NCBI RefSeq assembly: GCF_030142045.1
Contig: NZ_CP126242.1
Span: 2,790,001-2,854,000 of the forward strand
Direction: 5' to 3'
From: Arthrobacter sp. zg-Y919
Lineage (GTDB): Bacteria > Actinomycetota > Actinomycetes > Actinomycetales > Micrococcaceae
Length of the DNA: 64,000 nucleotides
Shown here in pieces: positions 1-8,119 of the stretch (its first letter is position 1; each line of letters starts with the position of its first letter). The notes beneath the pieces were generated by a model, which was not told where the DNA came from, ran no database searches, and saw nothing but the letters and a program-made list of their open reading frames with translations. The translations under genes were made by a program, and so were the position numbers.

Positions 1-609
1 CAGGAACGGGATGCGCCAGCCCCAGGCCAGGAAGTCTTCCTCGCTCAGGCTGGTGCTCAGCACGTACATCACGAACGTCGCCAGGATCATGCCCACCGGC
101 ACGCCGATCTGCGGGTACGCGCCGAAGAGTCCGCGCTTATTCACGGGAGCGTGTTCCACCGACAGCAGCGCGGCTCCGCCCCATTCCCCGCCGGCTGAGA
201 AGCCCTGCAGGATGCGCAGCACAATCAGCAGGATCGGTGCGGCAATCCCGATCTGCGTGTAGGTGGGCACCAGACCGATCAGGGCCGTGGAAATACCCAT
301 CATGACCAGCGTGAAGACCAGCATTTTCTTCCGGCCGATCCGGTCCCCCAGATGCCCGGCGACGACGGCGCCCAGTGGGCGGAAGAGGAAGCTGATGCCG
401 ATGGTCGCAAAGGAGACCACCTGCCCCAGCGGTCCGTCATTGATCGGCCCGAAATACAGGGTGGCCAGCACCAGGCCGGCTGCCTGGGCGTAGATGAAGA
501 AGTCGTACCACTCGATGGTGGTGCCCACGAGGGTTCCAGCGAGGACTTTGCGTTCCTCCCGGCTCATTTGTCCGGAAGAAGGCACGGCGGATGCGGCGTT
601 GGTACTCAT
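1..609 (-). CDS. MHS-family MFS transporter (partial, C-terminus beyond window start)
   Basis: This reading frame is open from an ATG at 607-609 to the window edge, giving about 203 residues of the N-terminal half. It contains the motif GTTIEWYDFFIYA in the first membrane helix, typical of the metabolite:H+ symporter (MHS) subgroup of MFS carriers (citrate, proline/betaine, shikimate or oxoglutarate transport), and a GHLGDRIGRKK loop between helices 2 and 3. The short hydrophilic N-terminus (MSTNAASAVPSSGQ) precedes the first helix. It is divergent from the DHA2 exporter that starts at 776. The substrate cannot be read from sequence; an organic acid is likely given the aromatic-acid genes downstream. 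Confidence 0.9.
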   Translation of the reverse strand, partial: MSTNAASAVPSSGQMSREERKVLAGTLVGTTIEWYDFFIYAQAAGLVLATLYFGPINDGPLGQVVSFATIGISFLFRPLGAVVAGHLGDRIGRKKMLVFTLVMMGISTALIGLVPTYTQIGIAAPILLIVLRILQGFSAGGEWGGAALLSVEHAPVNKRGLFGAYPQIGVPVGMILATFVMYVLSTSLSEEDFLAWGWRIPFL

Positions 610-775
610 CTAAAACTCCATTGTTTTGAGACGGATAGTGATTCGACGCGGATAGGGGATCATGCACCTGCACGGTGTAAAACTGGTTGCGGGCCATTAG
701 CTCCCGCAGGCAATCCAACACTTCCGGATTGCACGCATCGTAACCATCTCCTCGACCGAACGGCAGCAACGCACC

Positions 776-2281
776 GTGAATAGCTCCAAGCCGGACATCA
801 GACCCTGGCCAGCACTCTGGTCCCTGGTCATCGGGTTCTTCATGATCCTGGTGGATTCCACGATCGTAAACATCGCCACCCCGGCCATCATGGCGGACCT
901 GGGTGCAGGGCTGGACCAGGTGATCTGGGTGATCAGCGCCTACCTGCTGGCCTACGCCGTGCCGCTGCTGATCACCGGCAGGCTGGGCGACCGGTTCGGT
1001 CCGCGCCGCGTCTACCTGATCGGTCTGGTGGTCTTTACCCTCTCCAGCCTCTGGTGCGGCTTCGCGGACAGCGTGGAAGCACTGATCCTGGCGCGCGTGG
1101 TGCAGGGCTTCGGCGCTGCGCTGATGACTCCGCAGACCATGTCCGTGATCACCCGCATCTTCCCGCCGAACAAGCGCGGCACTGCCCTGGGCCTGTGGGG
1201 CGCGACCGCCGGCGTCGCCACCCTGGTGGGACCCATCCTGGGCGGCGTCCTCGTGGACGCGCTCGGCTGGGAATGGATTTTCTTCATCAACGTGCCCGTC
1301 GGCGTCGTGGGCTTCATCCTCGCCTACCGTCTGGTGCCGAAGCTTGCCACGTCCGTGCACCGCTTCGACTATCTGGGCGTCCTGCTCAGCGCGGCGGGCA
1401 TGTTCTGCCTGGTCTTCGGCATCCAGGAGGGCGAGAGCTACGACTGGGGAACCATCGCCGGTCCCATCTCTGTCTGGTCCCTGATCATTTCCGGCATTGT
1501 GCTCCTGGTGCTCTTTGTTGTGTGGCAGCGGTTCAACCGTGCCGAGCCGCTGCTGCCGCTGAAGCTTTTCCGGGACCGCAATTTCTCCCTGGCGAACATC
1601 TCCATCACGGGCATGGGCTTCGCCGTGACGGCCTTCTCCCTGCCCTTGATTCTCTTCGCGCAGAACGTCCGCGGGTTGAGCCCCACGCAGGCGGCCCTGC
1701 TGCTGGCCCCCATGGCGGTCCTGTCCGGGGTCCTGGCCCCGATTGCCGGCAAGACCGTGCAGCGGGGGAATCCCAAGTTCATTGCGGTGTTCGGGTTCGC
1801 GGCGATGGCCGCGTCCCTCATCTGGCTCGGCGCGCTTCTGAGCCCTGACGTGCCGTACTGGCAGCTTGTGCTTCCCATGCTCCTGATGGGCCTGGCGAAC
1901 GCCTGCATCTGGCCCTCGGTTTCCCTGACGGCGACGCGGAACCTGGCGGCCGACGTCGCCGGCGCCGGTTCCGGTGTCTACAACACCACCCGGCAGTTCG
2001 GCGCGGTGATCGGCAGCAGCGCCATCGCGGCCATCATGCAGTCCCGGCTCGCGGCGCATCTGGGCGGCGGAGCGGCCGACGGCGGGACGGCGCCGGCCGC
2101 GGGCGCGTTCCCCGAAGCGCTCAAGGCGGGCTACTCCGGGGCGATGGGCCAGTCCCTGTACCTGCCCGCCGCGGTTATTCTCCTGGCCCTGCTGGCGTCG
2201 CTGTTCTACGCCAAGCCGGACCCGGAGCTGACCTCCGGCGGTGCCCGCGAAACGGCACGGAGCTCTGGCCCCCAGGCCTGA
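776..2281 (+). CDS. DHA2-family (14-TMS) MFS drug exporter
   Basis: The 501-residue protein has the hallmarks of the EmrB/QacA (DHA2) drug:H+ antiporters: LVDSTIVNIATPAIMADL in helix 1, a GRLGDRFGPRR loop and a PILGGVLVDALGWEWIFFIN motif C in helix 5. About 14 hydrophobic segments fit the family. The start is a GTG at 776; no strong Shine-Dalgarno sequence lies before it, so the exact start is less certain than the frame. It probably exports a hydrophobic toxic compound across the membrane. It ends at a strong shared terminator facing the convergent catalase gene. Confidence 0.9.
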   Translation: MNSSKPDIRPWPALWSLVIGFFMILVDSTIVNIATPAIMADLGAGLDQVIWVISAYLLAYAVPLLITGRLGDRFGPRRVYLIGLVVFTLSSLWCGFADSVEALILARVVQGFGAALMTPQTMSVITRIFPPNKRGTALGLWGATAGVATLVGPILGGVLVDALGWEWIFFINVPVGVVGFILAYRLVPKLATSVHRFDYLGVLLSAAGMFCLVFGIQEGESYDWGTIAGPISVWSLIISGIVLLVLFVVWQRFNRAEPLLPLKLFRDRNFSLANISITGMGFAVTAFSLPLILFAQNVRGLSPTQAALLLAPMAVLSGVLAPIAGKTVQRGNPKFIAVFGFAAMAASLIWLGALLSPDVPYWQLVLPMLLMGLANACIWPSVSLTATRNLAADVAGAGSGVYNTTRQFGAVIGSSAIAAIMQSRLAAHLGGGAADGGTAPAAGAFPEALKAGYSGAMGQSLYLPAAVILLALLASLFYAKPDPELTSGGARETARSSGPQA

Positions 2282-2312
2282 CCTGCGCGCCCGGCCCGGA
2301 CCCGGACATTAG

Positions 2313-2348
2313 GAAGCCGGGCGGAGCACCGCTCCGCCCGGCTTCTTT
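2313..2348. terminator. Bidirectional rho-independent terminator
   Basis: A perfect 15-bp stem (GAAGCCGGGCGGAGC and its complement) with a 3-base loop, followed by TTT on the plus strand. It sits between the convergent DHA2 exporter and manganese catalase genes and can serve both. Confidence 0.85.
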
Positions 2349-2360
2349 CGTGCAGCGCAG

Positions 2361-3242
2361 CTATTCCTTGTTCAGCTTGTCCTGCACTTTGCCCGCGGCC
2401 TTCTCCACGGGGTTGGGCACATCAGTGGTGCCGTAGAACCGTGCGTCCGGCCGGGTGGGCGGAGGCATCGGAGCTCGCGTGGTGGGCCCGTCGTGGTAGC
2501 TGAACTCGCCCTTGCCGTCCGGCGTCGGACCCTTGGCCCAGGAACCTTCCTTCGCATGCTCCCCGTCGGAGAAGTTCAGGTACTGGTAGGACACCTCGCG
2601 GTGTTCCTTGTTGAGCGGGAAGTTGCTGGGTACCGGGAGCTGTTCCATGTTCTCCGCCTGAAGTTCCAGGGCCGCGGTGGTCCACTGGTTCTGGTGCATG
2701 GTGTCCCGGGCCAGCAGGAACGCCAGCAGGTCCCGCACCCCGTGGTCATCGGTCATGTGGTAAAGCCGGGCGACGGCGAGGCGGCCCTGCATTTCAATGT
2801 TGGCGTTGGACGTAAAGTCCGCCAGCATGTTGCCGCTAGCCGTGATGTAGCCGCCGGTCCAGGGATTGCCGTTGCTGTCCACCGGGCGTGCACCGGCACC
2901 GGCCGCAATCGCGTGCTGCACGTCCATGCCGCCCACCACTGCTGCAACCGTGGGATCGTCCTGGACGGCGTCGCTGGTAATCCCCAGCGGGGCCTTTTCC
3001 AGCAGCTGCGCAATCATGACGGCCAGCATTTCCACGTGGCCCATCTCCTCCGCAGCAATGCCGTACAGGAGGTCCCGGTATTTGCCGGGGATGTGCGCAT
3101 TCCAGGATTGGAATCCGTACTGCATGGCTACCGTGATTTCGCCGTACTGCCCGCCCAGGGCCTCCTGCAGCTTCCGGGCGAATACGGCATCCGGCTTATC
3201 CGGGGTCGCTTTGAACTGGAGTTCCTGTTTGTGGAAAAACAT
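2361..3242 (-). CDS. Manganese (non-haem) catalase
   Basis: The 293-residue protein is a dimanganese catalase that disproportionates hydrogen peroxide in the cytoplasm. The metal ligands of the Lactobacillus plantarum enzyme (E35, E66, H69, E148, H181) have counterparts here at E35, E66, H69, E150 and H183, within EITVAMQYGFQSW, AAEEMGHVEM, NIEMQGR and TMHQNQW. The C-terminal tail is rich in proline and charged residues, as is usual. It stands alone on the minus strand behind a shared terminator. Many actinobacteria and bacilli express such catalases under general stress or sporulation control, but no operator was recognised upstream here. Confidence 0.95.
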   Translation of the reverse strand: MFFHKQELQFKATPDKPDAVFARKLQEALGGQYGEITVAMQYGFQSWNAHIPGKYRDLLYGIAAEEMGHVEMLAVMIAQLLEKAPLGITSDAVQDDPTVAAVVGGMDVQHAIAAGAGARPVDSNGNPWTGGYITASGNMLADFTSNANIEMQGRLAVARLYHMTDDHGVRDLLAFLLARDTMHQNQWTTAALELQAENMEQLPVPSNFPLNKEHREVSYQYLNFSDGEHAKEGSWAKGPTPDGKGEFSYHDGPTTRAPMPPPTRPDARFYGTTDVPNPVEKAAGKVQDKLNKE

Positions 3243-3440
3243 GCATTCCTCCGCACCTTATGGACCGGCATCGAAGTCGGCTTTCTCCGCTGTCGGGGCG
3301 CCGTGGCCGGTCACGGTGGTTCCAACGTAGACCCGTGCCGGTACCCACGGAAGAGTAGGCAGACCACTTGGCCGACACAGGCAGCAACCGCAGCGTTTTC
3401 CTCCCTCTTTTTCTCCAGCCGCACCGGTAGTGTCCTTGCC

Positions 3441-4913
3441 ATGGTCTCCTCGGAACACACTGAAACTCCCGCACCCGGCCCGGAAACGGCTCCTGCCACG
3501 GACGTCACTGACGACTTCGCCGTCCGCCGGCACACGCTGCCGTCCGGCCTCGGTTACACCACCACCACCGGGCGGATGGTGTTCCGTAAGGAAGAGGTGA
3601 AGGACGGGAAGTCGGACGGCTTCCTGCCCAAGGCCGAGATTTTCCTGGTCGCCTACACCGCGGATGCTCCCGAGACCGGACCCAACCGCCGTCCCGTGGT
3701 CTTTGCCTTCAACGGCGGCCCGGGTTCCTCCTCGGTCTGGCTGCACATGGGTCTGCTGGGACCGCGGATGGTGGATTCCGGCGACGCCGGCGCGCTGACC
3801 CCTCCCCCGTTTGATCTGGTGGACAATCCGCAGACCCTGCTGCAGCACGCGGACCTGGTTCTGATCGATCCCGTGAACACCGGTTTCTCCCGCGTGGTGG
3901 ACGGCAACGACGCCGCCGAGTTCCACGGGTTCGAGGAGGACCGGGACCTGGTGGCGGAGGTGATCCGGCTCTGGACCACGCGCAACAACCGCTGGCTGAG
4001 CCCGAAGTACCTGGTGGGCGAGTCCTACGGCACCCTGCGCGCCGTGGCCGTGGCCGGGAAACTTTTCGATGCCTACGGACTGGCGGTCAACGGCCTGGGG
4101 CTGATTTCCACGGTGCTGAACCTGGCCACCCTGGATTTCGCGCCCGGCCGGGACGCCCCCTACGCCCTGCACCTGCCGACCTATGCCGCCATCGCGCACT
4201 TCCACGGCCGCCTTCCGGGCCGGGAGCTGGCCGACGTCGTGCGCGGGGCCGAAGAGTTCGCAGCGCGGGAGTACGGGTACGCCCTGACCCAGGGTGCGCG
4301 GTTGAGCGCCCAGGAATTTGACGACGTCGTCGCCCGCCTGGCGGAGATCACCTCCCTGAGTGAGGGGTTCATCCGCCGCACCAACCTGCGCTGGGACTAC
4401 TCGCAGTTCTCCGCGGAGCTGCTGCGCGGGGAGAACCTGGCGGTGGGGCGCATTGACGGGCGCTTTACCGCCCCCGCGGAGGACCCACAGGCTTCCATTA
4501 ACTGGGATGATCCCAGCCTGGCGGCCATCAACGGGCCCTACTCCGCGGCCATCAACCACTATCTCCGTGCGGAACTGGGGTACGAGAACGACCTCCCGTA
4601 CGAAATCCTCAGCGCCCGGGTCCAGCCGTGGAGCTACAAGTCCTTCGAGGGTGTGCCCGTGGATGTCACCGGAACACTGGAACGGCTGCTGGCGCACAAC
4701 CCGGCGATGCGCGTGCATGTGGACTACGGCTACTACGACGGCGCCACGCCGCATTTCGCGGCGGAGTACGTCTGGGCGCACCTGCGGCTGACCGAGGAAG
4801 CACGGGCGCGGTTCACCCACCACTACTACGAGGCCGGACACATGATGTACGTGAACCCCGGCTGCCGCGCGGACCAGCTGCGGAACCTGGCGGGGTTTGT
4901 GACCGCGGGCTAG
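3441..4913 (+). CDS. Serine carboxypeptidase (peptidase family S10)
   Basis: The 490-residue protein starts at ATG 3441; the open frame runs much further upstream but overlaps the catalase gene antisense. S10 hallmarks are the oxyanion motif FNGGPGSSSVW (about 90-100), the nucleophile motif GESYG with Ser195, and the C-terminal EAGHMMYV histidine region. The family removes C-terminal amino acids and works best at acidic pH. No signal peptide or lipobox is visible, so a cytoplasmic location is likely, unlike the vacuolar or lysosomal eukaryotic members. Its neighbours give no pathway. Family assignment is secure; the physiological substrate is unknown. Confidence 0.9.
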   Translation: MVSSEHTETPAPGPETAPATDVTDDFAVRRHTLPSGLGYTTTTGRMVFRKEEVKDGKSDGFLPKAEIFLVAYTADAPETGPNRRPVVFAFNGGPGSSSVWLHMGLLGPRMVDSGDAGALTPPPFDLVDNPQTLLQHADLVLIDPVNTGFSRVVDGNDAAEFHGFEEDRDLVAEVIRLWTTRNNRWLSPKYLVGESYGTLRAVAVAGKLFDAYGLAVNGLGLISTVLNLATLDFAPGRDAPYALHLPTYAAIAHFHGRLPGRELADVVRGAEEFAAREYGYALTQGARLSAQEFDDVVARLAEITSLSEGFIRRTNLRWDYSQFSAELLRGENLAVGRIDGRFTAPAEDPQASINWDDPSLAAINGPYSAAINHYLRAELGYENDLPYEILSARVQPWSYKSFEGVPVDVTGTLERLLAHNPAMRVHVDYGYYDGATPHFAAEYVWAHLRLTEEARARFTHHYYEAGHMMYVNPGCRADQLRNLAGFVTAG

Positions 4914-4916
4914 GGT

Positions 4917-5672
4917 TCAGCCCTCCGGCGGGCGGCGGAACAACGCGGTGAGCAGGAAGGATTCCCCAAACCACGGTGAGTCCGGTTCCTGGGCAGCCAT
5001 GGGGCGGATCTCGATTTCCTCGAAGTCCGCAAAGACCCACCGCAGGTCGTCGGGACTGAAAGCGATTCCCGCTTCGAATGTCCCGTCCATGTAGAGCTGT
5101 TCGTCGGGAGCTTCCGACCCCATCCGGCCCCGGGCAAAACAGGCCAGCCCCAGATAGCCGCCGGGCGCGAGGGTGCGCTGCAGCAGTTGCAGGTAGCTGA
5201 TGCGGCGGTGCGGGGGAAGGTGATGCAGGCAGCCTGAGTCGTAGACCAGTCCGTACGTTCCCGAAAGCGCCTCCGTCGGCAGGGCAAAGGCGTCGCCACA
5301 GGTAAATGACACCTCCAGCCGCCGGGCTGCGGCACGCTCCCGGCCCCATGCAACGGCCTCGGAGGAGAGGTCCACGGCATCCACCGTGTAACCGTTTTCC
5401 GCTAGGAAAAGGGCGTTGCGGCCGGGACCCGAACCGATGTCCAGTACCCTCGTCGGCGCGCACACTTCGTCGCTTACCCACCGCGCCAGATTCTCATCGG
5501 GTTTGTCGGCGAAGAACGGGACGGGCCGGGTCCGGTCTGCATAGAACCTGTTCCACCAGGTGCTGCCGGCGTCGTTGGTCCAGCGGACCGAATCACGGGC
5601 AAACAGCCCGTCCATCAGTCTCAGGAGATCATCAACGGACCGCAGGCTGCGGTAGATCGGCGGCTCGCTCAT
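4917..5672 (-). CDS. Class I SAM-dependent methyltransferase
   Basis: The 251-residue protein has a SAM-binding glycine motif VLDIGSGPGRNALFLAENGY (about 95-114) followed by the acidic VDAVDLSSEAV strand and a GDAFALP segment, the usual Rossmann methyltransferase order. Residues 15-50 (DGLFARDSVRWTNDAG) form a family-specific N-terminal cap. It resembles small-molecule methyltransferases of the Methyltransf_25/TehB type. The stop codon lies four bases from that of the convergent carboxypeptidase. The substrate cannot be inferred. Confidence 0.88.
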   Translation of the reverse strand: MSEPPIYRSLRSVDDLLRLMDGLFARDSVRWTNDAGSTWWNRFYADRTRPVPFFADKPDENLARWVSDEVCAPTRVLDIGSGPGRNALFLAENGYTVDAVDLSSEAVAWGRERAAARRLEVSFTCGDAFALPTEALSGTYGLVYDSGCLHHLPPHRRISYLQLLQRTLAPGGYLGLACFARGRMGSEAPDEQLYMDGTFEAGIAFSPDDLRWVFADFEEIEIRPMAAQEPDSPWFGESFLLTALFRRPPEG

Positions 5673-5714
5673 AACGCCAGACCCTACCCAAGCGGATCAC
5701 CCGGGGGAACGGTG

Positions 5715-6215
5715 TTACCGGGTGGCGAAGTGCAGCCAGACGGCTCCGCCCCAGATGGCACTTGCGGTCAGGGCCAGTGCCAGTTCCGCCAGGATGCCGA
5801 TGCCCATTGCCTTTAGTGTTGCCACGCTCGAGGACCACGCGGCGGGCAGGTCCCGCTTGCGGAGCCATTCACTGAGCAGCAGCCCGGCGGCGAACCCGAT
5901 GAACAGGCCGACGGCGGGAATGGTGAACATACCGACAATGCCCAGGCCCACCCCGGCCACGATGGAGCGGGTGGGGATCTGCCGCTCCTTGAGCCGGCGT
6001 CCCGTGAGGAACGCACTGGACAGCATGCCGGCGATCAGGAGCACCGCCCCGATCCCGAAGGCCCACCAGCCGGCAGCGCTCTGAACCCCGAGTGCCCAGC
6101 CCAGCAGGGCAATGATGATCAGGATGCTGCCCGGAAGCACGGGCACCACAATGCCGGTCAGGCCCACAGCAATTACCAGGGCGGCGGCACTAGTTACAAG
6201 AAGGTCGGGATCCAT
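5715..6215 (-). CDS. DUF456 family membrane protein
   Basis: The 166-residue hydrophobic protein has about five membrane segments and the DUF456 signature (VGLTGIVVPVLPGSILIIIALLGWAL near the N-terminus, two glycine-rich helices later). DUF456 proteins are small integral membrane proteins of unknown role. It lies upstream of the methyltransferase gene on the same strand with a 42-bp gap, so co-transcription is possible. Confidence 0.85.
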   Translation of the reverse strand: MDPDLLVTSAAALVIAVGLTGIVVPVLPGSILIIIALLGWALGVQSAAGWWAFGIGAVLLIAGMLSSAFLTGRRLKERQIPTRSIVAGVGLGIVGMFTIPAVGLFIGFAAGLLLSEWLRKRDLPAAWSSSVATLKAMGIGILAELALALTASAIWGGAVWLHFATR

Positions 6216-6302
6216 TTCTCCAGTCTTTCATCAGCGGTTCTGCCCCGGGCGCATTTGCGGTCCGGGGTGGTTTCGGCCTGCCGGTTTGGGATCCTGCTGC
6301 CG

Positions 6303-6347
6303 GTTTGGGAAATCCCTCCGCTGCGCAGTGGCAGGGATTTCCCAAAC
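6303..6347. repeat. Dispersed palindromic repeat, family A, copy 1
   Basis: Arms GTTTGGGAAATCCCT (6303-6317) and its exact complement (6333-6347) enclose a second small palindrome (CTGCGCAG). A near-identical element in reverse orientation lies at 17652-17700. Similarity extends past the palindrome into a flank rich in GGTTT and TTTTTCCC. It sits in the divergent promoter region between the DUF456 gene and the gene at 6512. Confidence 0.8.
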
Positions 6348-6447
6348 TGGTCGGTTTTTCCCGAACGGTAGCGTTTACGCGATCCGCCGGCCCTGAATCC
6401 CGGGCGTGGCGTGTCACACACCCGGCGCGGCCGGGTGGAGTAAATAC

Positions 6448-6459
6448 TAAGGATGCTTA
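6448..6459. promoter_or_regulatory. Palindromic motif TAAGGATGCTTA upstream of the 6512 gene
   Basis: This 12-mer matches 11 of 12 bases of the perfect palindrome TAAGCATGCTTA at 9110-9121 between the GS39-type dehydrogenase and universal stress protein genes. It lies about 50 bases before the start at 6512. A shared stress-type regulator is an inference. Confidence 0.4.
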
Positions 6460-6511
6460 TATGGTGGCATCTTCAGCCCGATTCACCGGACGGAAAACAG
6501 GAGAGCAGTAA

Positions 6512-7582
6512 ATGAGCACCGAACCAGGGAACACCGCAAACGCTTCCACACCCGGACGCGGCGCCTCCGACGGCGGCCCCTTCCGGGACCGCACCGAGCG
6601 GCCGGCACCCATCGACGACAGCCAGGCTGTTGCCGACGGACACCGGGACGAGAGCACCGCCACCCGGGCAATGGACACCGACGCCGCCACGGCTCCCGCT
6701 GCTCCGCTGCAGACTTCCGGCCGCCGATCGGGCAGCCACGCAGCCGAACCGGCAGCGGGCTACCCGGACGAAACCGCCCGGACCGCACCCGTCACCGATG
6801 CCGATGACACCCGGACCCGGGTCGCACCCGTCACCGGTTCCGCCGCTTCAGCCGGTTCCGCAGACCAGGACGGCACCGGCGAACACCGGGGCGCCACTTC
6901 GGTTTCCGCCGTGCGGGATCACCGCGACACGGACAGCGACGCCGACGTCGTGCGCGACCGCGATGACCGGGACGCCGTCCACACCCGCGAGGCATCCCTG
7001 CCGAACCGCGAGGCACTGCTTGCCCGGGAGAAGGAACGCTTCGGCGGCTTCAAGTTCGGTGCAGCGTTCTTCGGCTGGCTGACCGCTACGGGAATGGTTG
7101 TGCTGCTTTCGGCACTGGCTGCAGCGATCGGCGCAGCCGTGGGTCTTTCGGCTGAAACCAACCTCGGCGCGGCACTCGAATCCGCGGCTGCCAACCAGTC
7201 CGCCGGGATCATCGGTGCCATCATCATGCTGCTGGTCCTGCTGCTCTCCTACTTTGCCGGCGGATACGTTGCCGGCCGCATGGCCCGTTTCAACGGCGCC
7301 AAGCAGGGCGTGGCTGTCTGGCTGTGGGCACTGATTGCCGCCGCCGTCGTCATCATCCTGGGCCTGATCTTCGGTAACGACATCCGCAGCATCAGCCAGC
7401 TGAACTCCGTGGCACCGCTGCCGGAGGATCTGGAAGGCGTTGACGCCGGAACCTGGATCGCCGTTGCCGCAAGCCTGGTCGCCACCCTGCTGGGTGCCAT
7501 CCTGGGCGGACTGGCCGGCATGCGCTACCACCGCCGCATCGACCGTGCAGACTTCCGCACGGAGGAGACCACCGTCCGCTAA
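6512..7582 (+). CDS. Membrane protein with long disordered acidic N-terminus
   Basis: The start ATG follows a good AGGAGA ribosome site. Residues 1-165 of 356 are a low-complexity region rich in Thr, Asp, Ala, Pro and Arg with no hydrophobic stretch. Residues about 180-340 contain four membrane helices (for example WLTATGMVVLLSALAAAIGA and IIGAIIMLLVLLLSYFAGGY), resembling the small TIGR04086/YrzE-like four-helix proteins. The protein ends in a basic tail. A long disordered cytoplasmic domain before a four-helix bundle is typical of uncharacterised actinobacterial envelope proteins. No enzymatic motif is visible and its function is unknown. Confidence 0.85.
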   Translation: MSTEPGNTANASTPGRGASDGGPFRDRTERPAPIDDSQAVADGHRDESTATRAMDTDAATAPAAPLQTSGRRSGSHAAEPAAGYPDETARTAPVTDADDTRTRVAPVTGSAASAGSADQDGTGEHRGATSVSAVRDHRDTDSDADVVRDRDDRDAVHTREASLPNREALLAREKERFGGFKFGAAFFGWLTATGMVVLLSALAAAIGAAVGLSAETNLGAALESAAANQSAGIIGAIIMLLVLLLSYFAGGYVAGRMARFNGAKQGVAVWLWALIAAAVVIILGLIFGNDIRSISQLNSVAPLPEDLEGVDAGTWIAVAASLVATLLGAILGGLAGMRYHRRIDRADFRTEETTVR

Positions 7583-7600
7583 GACGCGGATTTCGGTTTC

Positions 7601-7640
7601 AACGGCCGCTGCCCCGGTTTTCGGGTGCAGCGGCCGTTTT
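7601..7640 (+). terminator. Rho-independent terminator after the 6512 gene
   Basis: A 12-bp stem (AACGGCCGCTGC and its complement) with an inner CCCG/CGGG extension, ending in TTTT at 7637-7640. It begins 18 bases after the stop codon. Confidence 0.8.
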
Positions 7641-7720
7641 GCGTTCGGTGCCTGTTAGTGGCGCAGGGTTTCCGGCCGGTGGGGCGACTGAGGCTCCCGG
7701 CTAGAGGCGCGCCGCAGGAT

Positions 7721-8020
7721 GTCCCAGCTCCTGGGACGGGTGGTACTGGTGAGACCCCATCCGCACCAACTGCACCACTTCGTGGGACCCTCTGCGGCTC
7801 CAGGCCCCGGGACCGCACGGTGTCCCAGCCGGTGGGACACCTGAGGCTGCTGATACCCCACCCGCACCAGCCGCACCACTTCGTGGGACCCTCTGCGCGC
7901 CAGGTCCCGGGGACCACACAGTGTCCCGGCCGCTGGGACCTGTAAGGCCGGTGATACCCCATCCGCACCAACTGCACCACTTCGTGGGATGCTGTGCGGC
8001 TCCAGGTCCCGGGACCACAC
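7721..8020. repeat. Tandem array of three 101-bp units, non-coding
   Basis: Units begin with GTCCC at 7721, 7822 and 7923, an exact period of 101. Each starts with a short inverted repeat (GTCCCAGCTCCTGGGAC in unit 1, related forms in 2 and 3), then a conserved core CATCCGCACCAACTGCACC in units 1 and 3 (variant in 2), CACTTCGTGGGA, and a CCAGGTCCCGGGAC-type end. Open frames across it only reflect the repetition. Related single copies lie at 26753-26836. The rest of 7641-8065 shows no gene. Confidence 0.85.
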
Positions 8021-8065
8021 CAGACCCGGAAACCCCGCAGCGTGCCCGCCTGAACACCGGCTTAA

Positions 8066-8101
8066 ACACCTGAGGCCCCGCAGATGCGGGGCCTCAGGTG
8101 T
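8066..8101. terminator. Rho-independent terminator for the SDR gene
   Basis: A perfect 17-bp stem (ACACCTGAGGCCCCGCA) with a 2-base loop, 18 bases beyond the stop of the minus-strand dehydrogenase. On the minus strand it is followed by TTTAAG. Confidence 0.85.
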
Positions 8102-8119
8102 AGCGGGAGCAAACCGCCG

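Noticed and set aside
437-2059. 540-codon minus-strand open frame
   Set aside because: It is a high-G+C shadow lying antisense to the DHA2 exporter; its product is low-complexity and rich in Arg, Gly, His and Gln with no domain.
2493-3440. Upstream extension of the serine carboxypeptidase frame
   Set aside because: It runs antisense through the manganese catalase gene; the family N-terminus fits ATG 3441.
7721-8020. CRISPR array
   Set aside because: Units are contiguous 101-bp tandem repeats without variable spacers and there are no cas genes.
7579-8069. Several minus-strand frames of about 120-135 codons
   Set aside because: They are translations of the three 101-bp repeats in different phases, without ribosome sites or known domains.
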